DNA of 64,000 bases from NCBI RefSeq assembly GCF_003633685.1, contig NZ_RBKT01000001.1, positions 7,192,001 through 7,256,000 on the forward strand, in the 5' to 3' direction. Numbering within the stretch: position 1 is the stretch's first letter; the number at the start of each line of letters is the position of its first letter. This stretch comes from Micromonospora pisi (GTDB taxonomy: Bacteria; Actinomycetota; Actinomycetes; Mycobacteriales; Micromonosporaceae). A program made the position numbers and the translations under genes. A model generated the notes under the pieces. It saw nothing but the letters and a program-made list of their open reading frames with translations. It had not been told where the DNA came from and made no database searches. This document shows, one piece after another, positions 1 through 8,009 of the stretch.

Positions 1-1302
1 GTACGGTTCGAGCGCGGCGGCGACGTGCATCCACCGCGCGCCGGGCCCGAGGCGGACCCGGCGCGTCGCCTTGTCCAGCACCTCGATTTCGTTCATCAGG
101 CCGACGTCGATCACGATCCCGCCGTCGTTGGTGGACCGGCCGCGCAGGCCGTGCCCGCCGCTGCGGATACCGAGCGGCACCTCCCGATGCGCCCGGGCGT
201 AGGCGAGCGCCTCGGCGACCTCGGCGGGGGTACGCGGTCGCAGGACCAAGCCGGGCGCCCCGCCACGGAAAAAGTTCGACCTGACCCCGGCGTACCCCGG
301 GTCACCGGGCTCCACGGCCGTGTCGGCGAGCGAATCCGGCACCTCGTCATAGGCGATGCCCGGACGCCGCTGGGCGCAAACCGCCGCGCCGCGTCGCGGG
401 CCGCGCGATGGGGCCGGGAGCGTCTGCTCGGCCGCCGCCCGCAGCGCCGGCGCCACCTCCCCGGCGAACCGTGCCATTGCCTCCACGTCGTCGCTGGCCA
501 GGACGATGGTGCGGACGCCGTCGGCGACAACCAGTGGTAGCAGGTCCTCGACCCAGCCGGCGGCCGGCCCGTGCAGGAAGCCTTGGCGGGTGCCGGAGAA
601 CTCACCGGAGATGGTCACCAGCCGCCGGATCCCCGCCGGGTCACGACCCGCCTTCCTGGCCGCCTCGTCGATGATTCGGTTGCCCTTCCGGAGGTCGTCC
701 GGCCCGTCTGGGCCGAGCGTGGTGAGCCACCCGTCGGCCTTTGCGGCGACCAGCCGCAGGAGTCGAGGGGCGGTGCCGCCGAGCCAGATCGGGATCTCGT
801 GCGCCGGCAGCGGGCCGCGCGGTGCCCCGTCGAGTCGCAGGTGCCGGCCGGCGTAGTGCACCGGTCCTGGCTCGCCGGCGGCGAGCACGGCGCGGATGAC
901 GTCGACCGACTCGCCGAGCGCGTCGATCGCGCCGAGCGGGTTGAGCCGCGGGCCAGCCGGCGCGACGACGACCGCCTGGTTGGCGGCGCTGAGAGCGAGT
1001 GCCAGCCGTCCGCCGGAGAGCAGGTCCAGGCTGGCTGCGGATTGGGCGAGCACCGTCGGGTACTGCGGCGGTCCGCTGATCAGGTTCGCGGCAAGGCGGA
1101 TCCGTTCGGTCCGGCCGGCGATCCAGGAGAGCAGCGTCCAGGTGTCCAGGTGTGCCGGCTGGCCCGAGATCCCGGCGAAGGTGACGAGGTCGAATCCGAG
1201 CGCCTCGCTGTGCCGAGCGAGTTCCACCGGCGTCTCGGGCGACGTGCTCACCGGTGTGACGAGCGTGCCGAACTCAAGGCGGTGGGTATTGGCAGATGAC
1301 AC
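1..1302 (-). CDS. LLM-class flavin oxidoreductase fused to FAD-binding oxidoreductase (partial, 3' end outside window)
   Basis: The reading frame starts at a GTG at 1302, preceded by AGAGG on the minus strand, and stays open to the window edge (434 codons seen). Residues about 1-270 read as a luciferase-like (F420/FMN-dependent) monooxygenase: an N-terminal beta strand with FGTLVTP, then an RIRLAANLI-type strand, LGGTAPRLLRLVAAKADGW, and GRDPAGIRRLVTISGEF. From about residue 320 the same frame continues into a PCMH/BBE-type FAD-binding domain, shown by VRSNFFRGGAPGLVLRPRTPAEV and IRSGGHGLRGRSTNDGGIVID. Such two-domain fusions occur in actinomycetes; the reaction is unknown. The C-terminal half of the FAD domain lies to the left of base 1. 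An ISAs1-type remnant begins just upstream. Confidence 0.85.
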   Translation of the reverse strand, partial: MSSANTHRLEFGTLVTPVSTSPETPVELARHSEALGFDLVTFAGISGQPAHLDTWTLLSWIAGRTERIRLAANLISGPPQYPTVLAQSAASLDLLSGGRLALALSAANQAVVVAPAGPRLNPLGAIDALGESVDVIRAVLAAGEPGPVHYAGRHLRLDGAPRGPLPAHEIPIWLGGTAPRLLRLVAAKADGWLTTLGPDGPDDLRKGNRIIDEAARKAGRDPAGIRRLVTISGEFSGTRQGFLHGPAAGWVEDLLPLVVADGVRTIVLASDDVEAMARFAGEVAPALRAAAEQTLPAPSRGPRRGAAVCAQRRPGIAYDEVPDSLADTAVEPGDPGYAGVRSNFFRGGAPGLVLRPRTPAEVAEALAYARAHREVPLGIRSGGHGLRGRSTNDGGIVIDVGLMNEIEVLDKATRRVRLGPGARWMHVAAALEPY

Positions 1303-1379
1303 GATTACCTCTTCGATATGCTGATGTGTCAGCAACATTACGACGCTCGCCCACGAAACAAGAGGTGACGCTCGCCACC

Positions 1380-1640
1380 CGGACCGGGGGTCGGGTGCCG
1401 TACCGCCGCCCGTGGACCTGCCTCGACCGGACGGCGGTGTCGCGGTGTGCGCGGTGCTGGCCGGGGCGTGCACGTTCGCCGCGGTCAGTAACTGGGTGCG
1501 GGATCTGGACCGGCCGGCCTGGGGACGGCTCGGGTTCACCGACCGGATACCAGCGGCCACGACGGTGTGGCGGCTGCTGACCGACCGGCGCCGGCCGCCG
1601 CTGGACCATGCGTTGGAAAGCACCCCTGAATGCCTTCCAG
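1380..1640 (+). pseudogene. ISAs1-family transposase N-terminal remnant
   Basis: One forward frame carries the conserved N-terminal helix of ISAs1/H-repeat transposases: GGVAVCAVLAGACTFAAVSNW, followed by a WGRLGF segment and PAATTVWRLLTD. This matches the family pattern of an Ala-rich 'AVLAGARSFAAI.EW' helix followed by 'ST.RR.L'. The frame closes at 1708 and no DDE catalytic domain follows, so only about 80 codons remain. No terminal inverted repeats were found. A short unrelated protein is the alternative, but the combination of motifs is characteristic. Confidence 0.55.
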
Positions 1641-1708
1641 ATCACCTTCGAAGGCCGACTCGACCCGGCCAACCACTGACTACCTCATTGACCTGCGGTC
1701 GAGATTGA

Positions 1709-2063
1709 TCACCGACAACAGACAATCGATGGATACGCGGTGCGGCGATACCTAAGGTCATGGCATCGCCGCACTGCGGCGTCAGTGAACCGCGAAACCG
1801 GCTTGGCGTGGGCCTCGCACTCGGCGATCGCAGCATGCCGTGCCGCGTTCCAAACTCGACCCGGGTAGCTGGACATGCAGCCAGGGGGTTCCGTCGGCCT
1901 TGGTACCGGAGGGCCCCGTCGGCGGGCGGCGGCGACCAGGTTCTGCAGCCCGGTGTCGATCACCGCATGCTGAGTCTCCATGATTTCGACGAGTGGCCGT
2001 ACCTCGCCGGGGCAACGCTCACACGATTTCGGAGCGCGGCCTGCCTCCGCCGCCCATCCAGTC
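1709..2063. other. intergenic stretch without a supported gene
   Basis: Open frames exist on both strands here, but none shows a recognisable motif, a convincing ribosome binding site or consistent codon usage. The stretch lies between the ISAs1-like remnant and the amidohydrolase stop. It may contain further decayed mobile-element sequence. Confidence 0.4.
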
Positions 2064-3482
2064 TCAGCCGAGAAGGTTCCGGCGTACGCCCGCGGCCTGG
2101 AAGAGATAGTCGCGTGACTCCTCGAGTTCGTGGCCGAGCCGGTCCAGGTCGGCGTCGAGCAACTGTCCCTTCCACTTACGGATCTTGCCGGCCACGATCA
2201 CCGTTTCCACGTTGGTACGGTCCATCAGCGATACCACAGCGCCGGGCGCGTTGTTGACCGGCACGACGTTGAGCGCGGTGGCGTTGAGCAGGACGATGTC
2301 GGCTTCCTTGCCAACCGTCAGAGAGCCTGTCCGGTGGCCGAGGCTCAGGTGGTCGGCACCGTTGACAGTGGCGAATCGCAGCACGTCGCGGGTGCCCAAC
2401 AGCGGAGGCGTAGCGGGCTGGTTGCCAGCCTGGTCGAGAACGGCTTGATTGACGAGCATGCGCTGCACGGTCATAGCACTACGCATGAGCGTGAACGGAT
2501 CGGCGGTCATCGTGGTTTCGACGTCGGAGCTCAGCGACGGCTCCATGCCCAGTTCCTGCATCTTCAGCAACGGCGGTGTGCCGTGCCGCATAACCATCTC
2601 GACGGGCACGGCCAGGGAGACCTTCGCGCCGGCGTCCCGGACTGCCTTCCAGGCGAAATCACTCATCCCGGTCATGTGAATGAGCAGCACGTCCGGGCCC
2701 AGCCTGACCTTCTTCGCCCCGCCTTCGCCGCGCACCAGCGTGTCGAAGAGCGAACTCCCCCCGGAGCTTCCGATGACGTGTGCCGCGATCGGCAGGTCCA
2801 GGGCGCGGGCGATGGTCCAGGACCGCGTGGGCACGTCGTCGCCGAGATACATCTCGCCGCCCATGACCATCGTCACCAACTGGTCATCCGAGGAGAACCA
2901 CTCGTTGCGGACTCGATACGCGTCGTCCGGATAAGCCGCTCCAGCGCGGCCGTCGCCCTCGAAGTAACCGAACGCCGACCGGCGCCCTGTATCGACAAGA
3001 GCCTGAATCGCCGCGTCGGTGTGCTCGGGCGAGTGATGGATCTGCGAGACGTCGAGAACGGTCGTGACACCGGCGTCGAGCTGAGACAGCCCGCCGAACA
3101 ACGAGTTAATATACACGTCCTGCGGGCGGTAGACAGGCGAGAACTTCTGCAACACGTACTCGAAGTACGAGGGATCGGCGCTCGGCGTACCGGATCCGTC
3201 GTTGAACAGCAGCGCGTCGGGCAAGAAGGAGCGCAACGCGGTCTCGAACAAATGGTGGTGCGTGTCGACGAACCCGGGCACAACGATTCGTCCGCGGGCG
3301 TCGATCACCTCCGCGTCGCCGGTGTCCAGCTCAGGGCCGATCGCGACGATGCTTTTGCCCTCGACAAGAACATCGGCGGTTTCGAAATCGCCCGCGGCGG
3401 GGTTCATGGACAAGACCGTGCCGCCGCGGATGACGTAGCGGCGGCCACGAGGCGGTGCTGACGGGACAGTGGTGTCAGGCAC
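2064..3482 (-). CDS. amidohydrolase family protein (chlorohydrolase/cytosine deaminase-like)
   Basis: A 472-residue cytoplasmic metal-dependent hydrolase. The start is the GTG at 3482, with AGGAG six bases upstream; a longer frame to 3611 has no such signal. The N-terminus has the beta-sandwich strand RYVIRGGTVLSMNP and then VDTHHHLFET, the metal-binding HxH of the TrzN/AtzA-like branch. Further conserved parts are LDAGVTTVLDVSQIHHSPEH, an internal His in AHVIGSSGG, HMTG near residue 280 and SSDVETTM, where the Asp occupies the usual metal/catalytic position. The C-terminus returns to the composite domain (GKEADIVLLNATALNVVPVN). Substrates in this family are heterocyclic amines or halogenated rings; which applies here cannot be told. 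The next gene on the same strand is a damaged MFS transporter. Confidence 0.88.
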   Translation of the reverse strand: MPDTTVPSAPPRGRRYVIRGGTVLSMNPAAGDFETADVLVEGKSIVAIGPELDTGDAEVIDARGRIVVPGFVDTHHHLFETALRSFLPDALLFNDGSGTPSADPSYFEYVLQKFSPVYRPQDVYINSLFGGLSQLDAGVTTVLDVSQIHHSPEHTDAAIQALVDTGRRSAFGYFEGDGRAGAAYPDDAYRVRNEWFSSDDQLVTMVMGGEMYLGDDVPTRSWTIARALDLPIAAHVIGSSGGSSLFDTLVRGEGGAKKVRLGPDVLLIHMTGMSDFAWKAVRDAGAKVSLAVPVEMVMRHGTPPLLKMQELGMEPSLSSDVETTMTADPFTLMRSAMTVQRMLVNQAVLDQAGNQPATPPLLGTRDVLRFATVNGADHLSLGHRTGSLTVGKEADIVLLNATALNVVPVNNAPGAVVSLMDRTNVETVIVAGKIRKWKGQLLDADLDRLGHELEESRDYLFQAAGVRRNLLG

Positions 3483-3621
3483 GAAACTCTCCTGTGATGA
3501 AGGGGATGGTGGGTAGGGACATCGCGCGGCAGCGCGACTTCGGTGCCTCAAGCGATCACTTTGTCGGCCTATTTCGGCCCGCATGTGGTCGAGGACGATT
3601 TTCAAATGCAAGGAGGACTGC

Positions 3622-4155
3622 TCAATTCAAGGATGCCGTACCCATCCGCGATCCGCCCGGCATTCGGGTCAGCAGCGGTATCGCGGTGCACAGGGCGATC
3701 GCGACGGTGACGACGGTGAAGCCGATGAGGGCCGTGGTGAGTGAGACCGCCAAGGTCGCGACACTGATGCCGACCACCGGCAAGGTAAGTCCGATGTAGC
3801 CGATCAGGAAGATGCCGGCGAGTACATCACCGCGATGACTGGCGTCGGCCAGCGAAGCGGCCACCGCCAGGGCTGCCTTGAACAACGGGCCACCACCGGC
3901 GCCGGTCAGGATGCCACCGGCGCCGAGATGCCCAGCGAGGAAGAGGCTGATCACCACACCGGCCGCGTACGCCGCGAATGCGAATGTGATCGCGAGCGTC
4001 GAGAAGCCATCGCGTTCCTGGTACAGCGACCAGGGCGGCGTCGGCACGGTGCTGTATGCCATGACGACCAGGAACATGACTGCGGCGATCCAGAACCCGA
4101 CACCGTGGGTGACACTCCGGCCCTTCGGGGTTGTCTGAGCAGTTGCCACGTACAC
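3622..4155 (-). pseudogene. MFS transporter with internal deletion
   Basis: The 177-residue frame (GTG start) has the N-terminus of an MFS permease of about 400 residues: GVGFWIAAVMFLVVMAYSTVPTPPWSLYQERDGFS, then a second membrane helix ending SLFLAGHLG. It continues directly in frame into the family's late helices (GGILTGAGGGPLFKAALAVAASLAD and GEVLAGIFLIGYIGLTLPVVG-like segments). The usual GHxSDxxGRRR loop and roughly TM3-TM9 are missing. The join falls between GHLG and GGILTG, near 3925. Transport activity is very unlikely. Its divergent LysR neighbour and the shared operator region suggest it was once the regulator's target. Confidence 0.75.
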
Positions 4156-4170
4156 AACCGTCCCGCCAAC

Positions 4171-4212
4171 AGCAATCGCTTGCCACGATATAATCCGATT
4201 GCTTCGATCGGA
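4171..4212. promoter_or_regulatory. LysR-type operator between MFS remnant and LysR gene
   Basis: The 68-bp divergent intergenic region contains a perfect 8-bp inverted repeat, AGCAATCG (4171-4178) and CGATTGCT (4196-4203), separated by 17 bases. A second, overlapping pair is TCCGAT (4194-4199) and ATCGGA (4207-4212). Dyads in a shared divergent promoter are typical LysR-type binding sites. Binding by the adjacent regulator is inferred. Confidence 0.5.
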
Positions 4213-4223
4213 GATGGAGATAA

Positions 4224-5105
4224 ATGATGGACAGGCGACATCTGGAGGTTTTCGTTGCCGTGGCGCTGGCGGGAACTTTCACCCGCGCCGCCGTCGACTT
4301 GCATCTGGTGCAGTCCGCAGTCTCCGCGACGGTCGCCGCACTCGAGTCCGACCTGAACGAGCGGTTGTTCGACCGGTCGACCCGGCGAGTGCGCCTGACG
4401 GCCGCGGGCCACGCCCTGCTGCCGAAGGCGATGGCAATCCTGGACGCCTTCCGAGATGCCCGTGAGACCGTGGACGCGGTAGGCGGCGGCCTCTCCGGAA
4501 CGCTTCGCATCGGTTACATGACCAACGTGACCCTGTTCGACGTCCCACGCCTGCTCGGTCGGTTCCACGCCGACCACCTCGGTGTCACCATGCACCTGGC
4601 GCCGGCCCCGACCGGCACCGCAGGGCTGGCCGAGGGCCTTCGCGCCGGCGACCTCGACCTGGCCTTCCTCAGCGCCAAACCGGAGGACTATCCCGACCTG
4701 AGCGTCGCCATGCTGGCCAGCTCGCCCATGGGGCTGGTCGTTCCGGCAGGTCACCCGCTCGCAGACCGAACCCGGATGCGGCTGGCCGACACCGTCTCGG
4801 AACGCTTCGTCGACTACCGCACGGGGTTCGGGACCCGAACCCTGGTCGACGGCGAGTTCCGGCGCCGCGGCCTATGGCGGAACATCCAGATCGAAACTTC
4901 GGACGTCAACGATGCCACGGCTCTGGTCCGCAACGGGCTGGGCGTGGGTTTCCTGCCCCGATACTCGGTCGAGGGTGACAGCGGCCTGCACTGGATAGAC
5001 ATCGAGGACGCCGCGCTCGAGGCCGTCGTCAGCGTCGCAACCTACCGCGGCCGCAAGCCGAGCGCGGCCGCGTCTCGTCTGGCCGCCCTCGCTACGGTTT
5101 CCTAG
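4224..5105 (+). CDS. LysR family transcriptional regulator
   Basis: A 293-residue regulator with the standard N-terminal winged helix-turn-helix (RRHLEVFVAVALAGTFTRAA, residues about 3-60, ending LFDRSTRRVRLTAAG) and a periplasmic-binding-like effector domain (GTLRIGYM, then VVPAGHPLADRTRM and NGLGVGFLPRYS). Two adjacent ATGs (4224 and 4227) follow a GGAGATGGAGA purine tract. It is divergent from the internally deleted MFS gene, and the intergenic dyads suggest autoregulation plus control of that transporter. The effector is unknown. Confidence 0.9.
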   Translation: MMDRRHLEVFVAVALAGTFTRAAVDLHLVQSAVSATVAALESDLNERLFDRSTRRVRLTAAGHALLPKAMAILDAFRDARETVDAVGGGLSGTLRIGYMTNVTLFDVPRLLGRFHADHLGVTMHLAPAPTGTAGLAEGLRAGDLDLAFLSAKPEDYPDLSVAMLASSPMGLVVPAGHPLADRTRMRLADTVSERFVDYRTGFGTRTLVDGEFRRRGLWRNIQIETSDVNDATALVRNGLGVGFLPRYSVEGDSGLHWIDIEDAALEAVVSVATYRGRKPSAAASRLAALATVS

Positions 5106-5345
5106 GGCTGCCCTGCCGAAGTTCGTGGCGGGGTTCTCCCCTTCATGAGGCGCTGGAGCCCACTCGGTCGGTGGATTCCGGAGTCGGGATGTTCGGCATC
5201 CCATTCTTGGCGTGTTTGAGCGATGGCATCGCGGTGTTCGGCCGACCAGTACGTAAGGGCTTTGACAAGATGTGTGAGGCTGTGGCCCATCGTCGTGAGC
5301 CCGTACTCGACCTGCTGTCCGGGTACGGCTTGGAGTGCAGAGCTG
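5102..5345 (-). pseudogene. HxlR-type regulator C-terminal remnant
   Basis: On the minus strand a frame reads VPGQQVEYGLTTMGHSLTHL and then LTYWSAEHRDAIAQTRQEWD. This is the wing and C-terminal helix of HxlR/MarR-like regulators (family pattern 'VPP.VEY.LT.lG.sL...l..W...h'). The expected N-terminal helix-turn-helix with its conserved Cys is not present upstream in any frame. The fragment may start from the ATG at 5290 but would not bind DNA. It lies between a LysR gene and a transposase remnant, consistent with rearrangement. Confidence 0.55.
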
Positions 5346-5422
5346 CGTACGGGTAGAAGGGCTCTGGCGCTGATCTTGCGACGGGTTCCTCCACGCCCTA
5401 CATTGCGGCCTTGTCAGGTTGG

Positions 5423-5992
5423 TCATGCAGTCGCTGGGCGGTATTCCATGCCTTCGGGACCGGGCAGCAGGGTAGCGGCGTATTGCTTATCGGTGGTGAT
5501 GTCGGTGTCTTCGTCGATCTCGAAGCCAATGAGGGCGCGCTGGAAGGGCACGTCGGCGTGCACGGCGACGGCCACGTCGGCGAGCCATCGGTCGAGCGGT
5601 GCCCGCCAGGTCAGTGACTCAACACCGCTACGTTGATCGAAGGGATATCCGCCGGTCCTGCGGTCGAGTCGGGCCAGCGCACCGAGCGGTAGGTAAAGCT
5701 CGATGCTGTCGGTGCCCTCGTACCGGTATGAGTAGCCGCCACAGACCACCCGGCTACCGGACGGCAGGGCCAACGTCCCGCGCAGATGCCCATCCACCTC
5801 GAACGCGGCCGCACCAGGCTCGACGTCGACCAGTCCGGGCCCTATGCGGCACTCGCGGACACCGGCGGCCCGCCACAGAGACCGGATGGCTCGGTCGAAC
5901 CTGGCGTCGTCGGTTGGGCCGAGGACCAGCATCAGTTCGTAGAACCCACCTGCCCAGTTTTCGGCGTCGTTCATGTCGTCCGCGGTTGCCAT
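5423..5992 (-). CDS. conserved hypothetical protein
   Basis: A 189-residue soluble protein starting at an ATG at 5992; a GTG at 6007 is an alternative start. It has no signal peptide or membrane segment. Notable conserved-looking parts are [65 protein letters not shown] and ALIGFEID near the C-terminus. I recognise the overall pattern from uncharacterised actinomycete proteins but know no function. The frame is continuous upstream with decayed ISL3-type transposase sequence, so automated annotation may wrongly report a 418-residue fusion beginning near 6679. Confidence 0.65.
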   Translation of the reverse strand: MATADDMNDAENWAGGFYELMLVLGPTDDARFDRAIRSLWRAAGVRECRIGPGLVDVEPGAAAFEVDGHLRGTLALPSGSRVVCGGYSYRYEGTDSIELYLPLGALARLDRRTGGYPFDQRSGVESLTWRAPLDRWLADVAVAVHADVPFQRALIGFEIDEDTDITTDKQYAATLLPGPEGMEYRPATA

Positions 5993-6109
5993 CGCACCAA
6001 GATTCACGATTCGGCAACCCCTGTCATCCGGGTTCCCCAGCGCTCCCAGCAGCGGCGCCCGCATCGGCGGCGAACCGATGGTCTCGGCTGAGGCGTCTTC
6101 GGTGGTGAA

Positions 6110-6693
6110 GGCCAGTTTGATACAGCGGTGATGAGCGGCGACCGTCTTGTCGACGGCTTCCCCGACGTTGTGCCACAAGTGCCAGCGGTCGACCACCTGC
6201 CGGGCCTGCGGAGCGGCTGTCCGCGCGGCCTCGGCGTAGGCCCTCGCGCGGTCGCGGCAGATGATCTCAACCTCGGGGTGCTGGGCGAGCCAGGCGGCCA
6301 CCGGCTGCGCGTCCCGTCCGGCAGCACGTCGACTGGTCGGGGGGTCTCCAGGTCGGCCAGGATCGTCGCGTACACGTGTCGGCGGCGCAGCGCGAAGTCG
6401 TCGACACCGAGAACCCGCACTGTGGTCGAGGGATTTTCTGGCAGGGACCGGATCAAGCGCAGCACGGTGTCCTTCGCTGCTGGGTGGCCGAGTCGTCTGG
6501 CGAGTCTGACCGCCGGCCGAGCCGCGAGCGCCGTCGCGATGGTCGTCAACGATTCCCGGAGCATGGCGGTGTGCCGGGCGTACGGTCGGGGCGGGGGTGT
6601 CTACCTGTTCGGCGAACGTCACCACAGCGCATGCTGCCGATCCGCACTTGAACCGTCGGACCAGCAACTCGATGACCACTGGCGTGCCCTGCT
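6110..6693 (-). pseudogene. ISL3-family transposase remnant with compensating frameshifts
   Basis: Three consecutive segments match one ISL3 transposase. [18 protein letters not shown] is the end of the zinc-finger region. It is followed in another frame by [20 protein letters not shown] and [21 protein letters not shown], which carries the first catalytic Asp. Then, back in the first frame, come [27 protein letters not shown] and [20 protein letters not shown]. Two frameshifts, near 6590 and 6330, break the gene. The N-terminal zinc-binding part and the whole C-terminal half, including the last acidic catalytic residue, are absent. The left end merges into an unrelated gene near 6110. It cannot be active. 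Confidence 0.8.
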
Positions 6694-6801
6694 GATGACC
6701 GCGCTCGGCTTCTCAGACGAGATGCGCGCCGCCGCCCGTACAGGGGCCAGCACAAACACAGGCAGGCTCCCTCTGTGTCATCCACGAGGGAGCGGGGCTG
6801 G

Positions 6802-7869
6802 TCAAGTCGGGGGAGTTTGTGCCTTTCGCCCTGCGGCCGTGCCTCCCTGCGGGCAGGCGGGAGTGCCGGGCGTAGCTGCGGTTCGCTGGTGGGGGATCTC
6901 TGGTTGTGGGTTGGTCGTCGTCGCCAGAATCCGGGTGATGTCGGAGGGCAGGCCGAGGGCTCGGCTGCCGGTCAACGCACCCTGTTCCGCGAGGACTGTT
7001 TCGCGGAATGACGCCACCACGGGCCGAAGATCGACCCGGTGCCAGGCCGCCCACAGATGCACGGACCCCCCGTGCCAGGGAAGTTCACGCACGACGATGC
7101 CCTCGGCGGTGCCACGTACCATGCTCCGCTGGATGAGCGCGAGGCCGAGACCGGAGGCGACCAGGCCCAGCGCGGTGAGCGGATCGGACGCGTTGAGGCG
7201 GATGTCCGGCGTGAAGCCGGAGGCCACGCACGACGCGACGAACGTGTCACGCCAGGCCGGGTCCTGTGAGTCGCCCACCGCGATCCACGGCTGCCCGTTC
7301 AAGTCATTGGGCGTCAACTCCTCCTGCTCTGCAAGGAGATGACTCGCAGGCAGCGCGAGCAGCAGCGGATCCTGAAGCAAAGGGGACGCCTTCAGATCCG
7401 GGTCGTCCTCGGGCGGCGGTGTGCGGACCAGTGCGATGTCCAGACTGCGCTGACGCAGGCCTTCGAACTGCTCGGCAGACTCCTGGTCGTACAGCGCAAC
7501 ATGAATCCCGGGGCGTTCCTCACGTAGGGCGCGAAGGGCAGTGGGCAGGACGCCCGTGTGCATGGCGCTGGCCACGTAGCCGATGCACAGGCCGCCCTCC
7601 TCGCCGCGGCCGAGCCGCCGGCCGAGGTTCTCCAATCTGTCCGCGTGGCGCAGCAGAGCGCGGGCCTCGGTCAGGAAGACGCGGCCGTCGGAGGTCAGCC
7701 GGATGCGCTGCTGGCTGCGCTCGAAGAGGGTGAGGCCCAGGTTCTTCTCGAGCTGGGCGATCTGCCGGCTGAGCGGCGACTGGGAGATGTGCAGCCGGTC
7801 AGCGGCGCGCCCGACGTGTTCGGCCTCGGCGACGGCCACGAAGTACCGGAGTTGTCGGAGGTCAAGCAT
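6802..7869 (-). CDS. LysR family transcriptional regulator
   Basis: A 355-residue regulator. The ATG at 7869 (MLDLRQLRYFVAVAE) is preferred over an upstream TTG at 7890 because family members begin at this point. Helix-turn-helix residues about 1-60 (SPLSRQIAQLEKNLG, LFERSQQRIRLTSDG) are followed by an effector domain (GGLCIGYVASAMH, LDIALVRTPPPEDD, VASGLGLALIQRSM). About 40 Pro/Thr/Gly-rich residues at the C-terminus exceed the usual 300 or so. They run to the boundary with the ISL3 remnant and probably come from loss of the native stop. It is divergent from an aldo/keto reductase, its likely target. Confidence 0.88.
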   Translation of the reverse strand: MLDLRQLRYFVAVAEAEHVGRAADRLHISQSPLSRQIAQLEKNLGLTLFERSQQRIRLTSDGRVFLTEARALLRHADRLENLGRRLGRGEEGGLCIGYVASAMHTGVLPTALRALREERPGIHVALYDQESAEQFEGLRQRSLDIALVRTPPPEDDPDLKASPLLQDPLLLALPASHLLAEQEELTPNDLNGQPWIAVGDSQDPAWRDTFVASCVASGFTPDIRLNASDPLTALGLVASGLGLALIQRSMVRGTAEGIVVRELPWHGGSVHLWAAWHRVDLRPVVASFRETVLAEQGALTGSRALGLPSDITRILATTTNPQPEIPHQRTAATPGTPACPQGGTAAGRKAQTPPT

Positions 7870-7882
7870 GTGGGACCCCGAA

Positions 7883-7913
7883 GGACTCAAGTGAGTCCAA
7901 GTAAGTCTTGGAC
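7883..7913. promoter_or_regulatory. overlapping palindromes, probable LysR operator
   Basis: Two perfect dyads overlap in the intergenic region just upstream of the LysR start. They are GGACTCA-AG-TGAGTCC (7883-7898) and GTCCAAG-N5-CTTGGAC (7895-7913). The position between divergent regulator and aldo/keto reductase genes fits autorepression combined with activation of the reductase. Binding by this regulator is inferred. Confidence 0.6.
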
Positions 7914-8009
7914 AGTCTCATGCATGGATCCTAGCCTTGAACCCGCAAGGCCGATCAATCGTACAGTAGCTCCTATATCGGTCTAAATCGACATCAAGAG
8001 GACTATTCC

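Noticed and set aside
1709-2015. A further transposase or small gene upstream of the amidohydrolase
   Set aside because: Open frames on the minus strand (to 1981 and 2015) show no recognised motif and no ribosome binding site.
2130-3461. 443-codon open frame on the plus strand opposite the amidohydrolase
   Set aside because: It mirrors the amidohydrolase codons, lacks any motif and has no ribosome binding site; long antisense frames are expected at this GC content.
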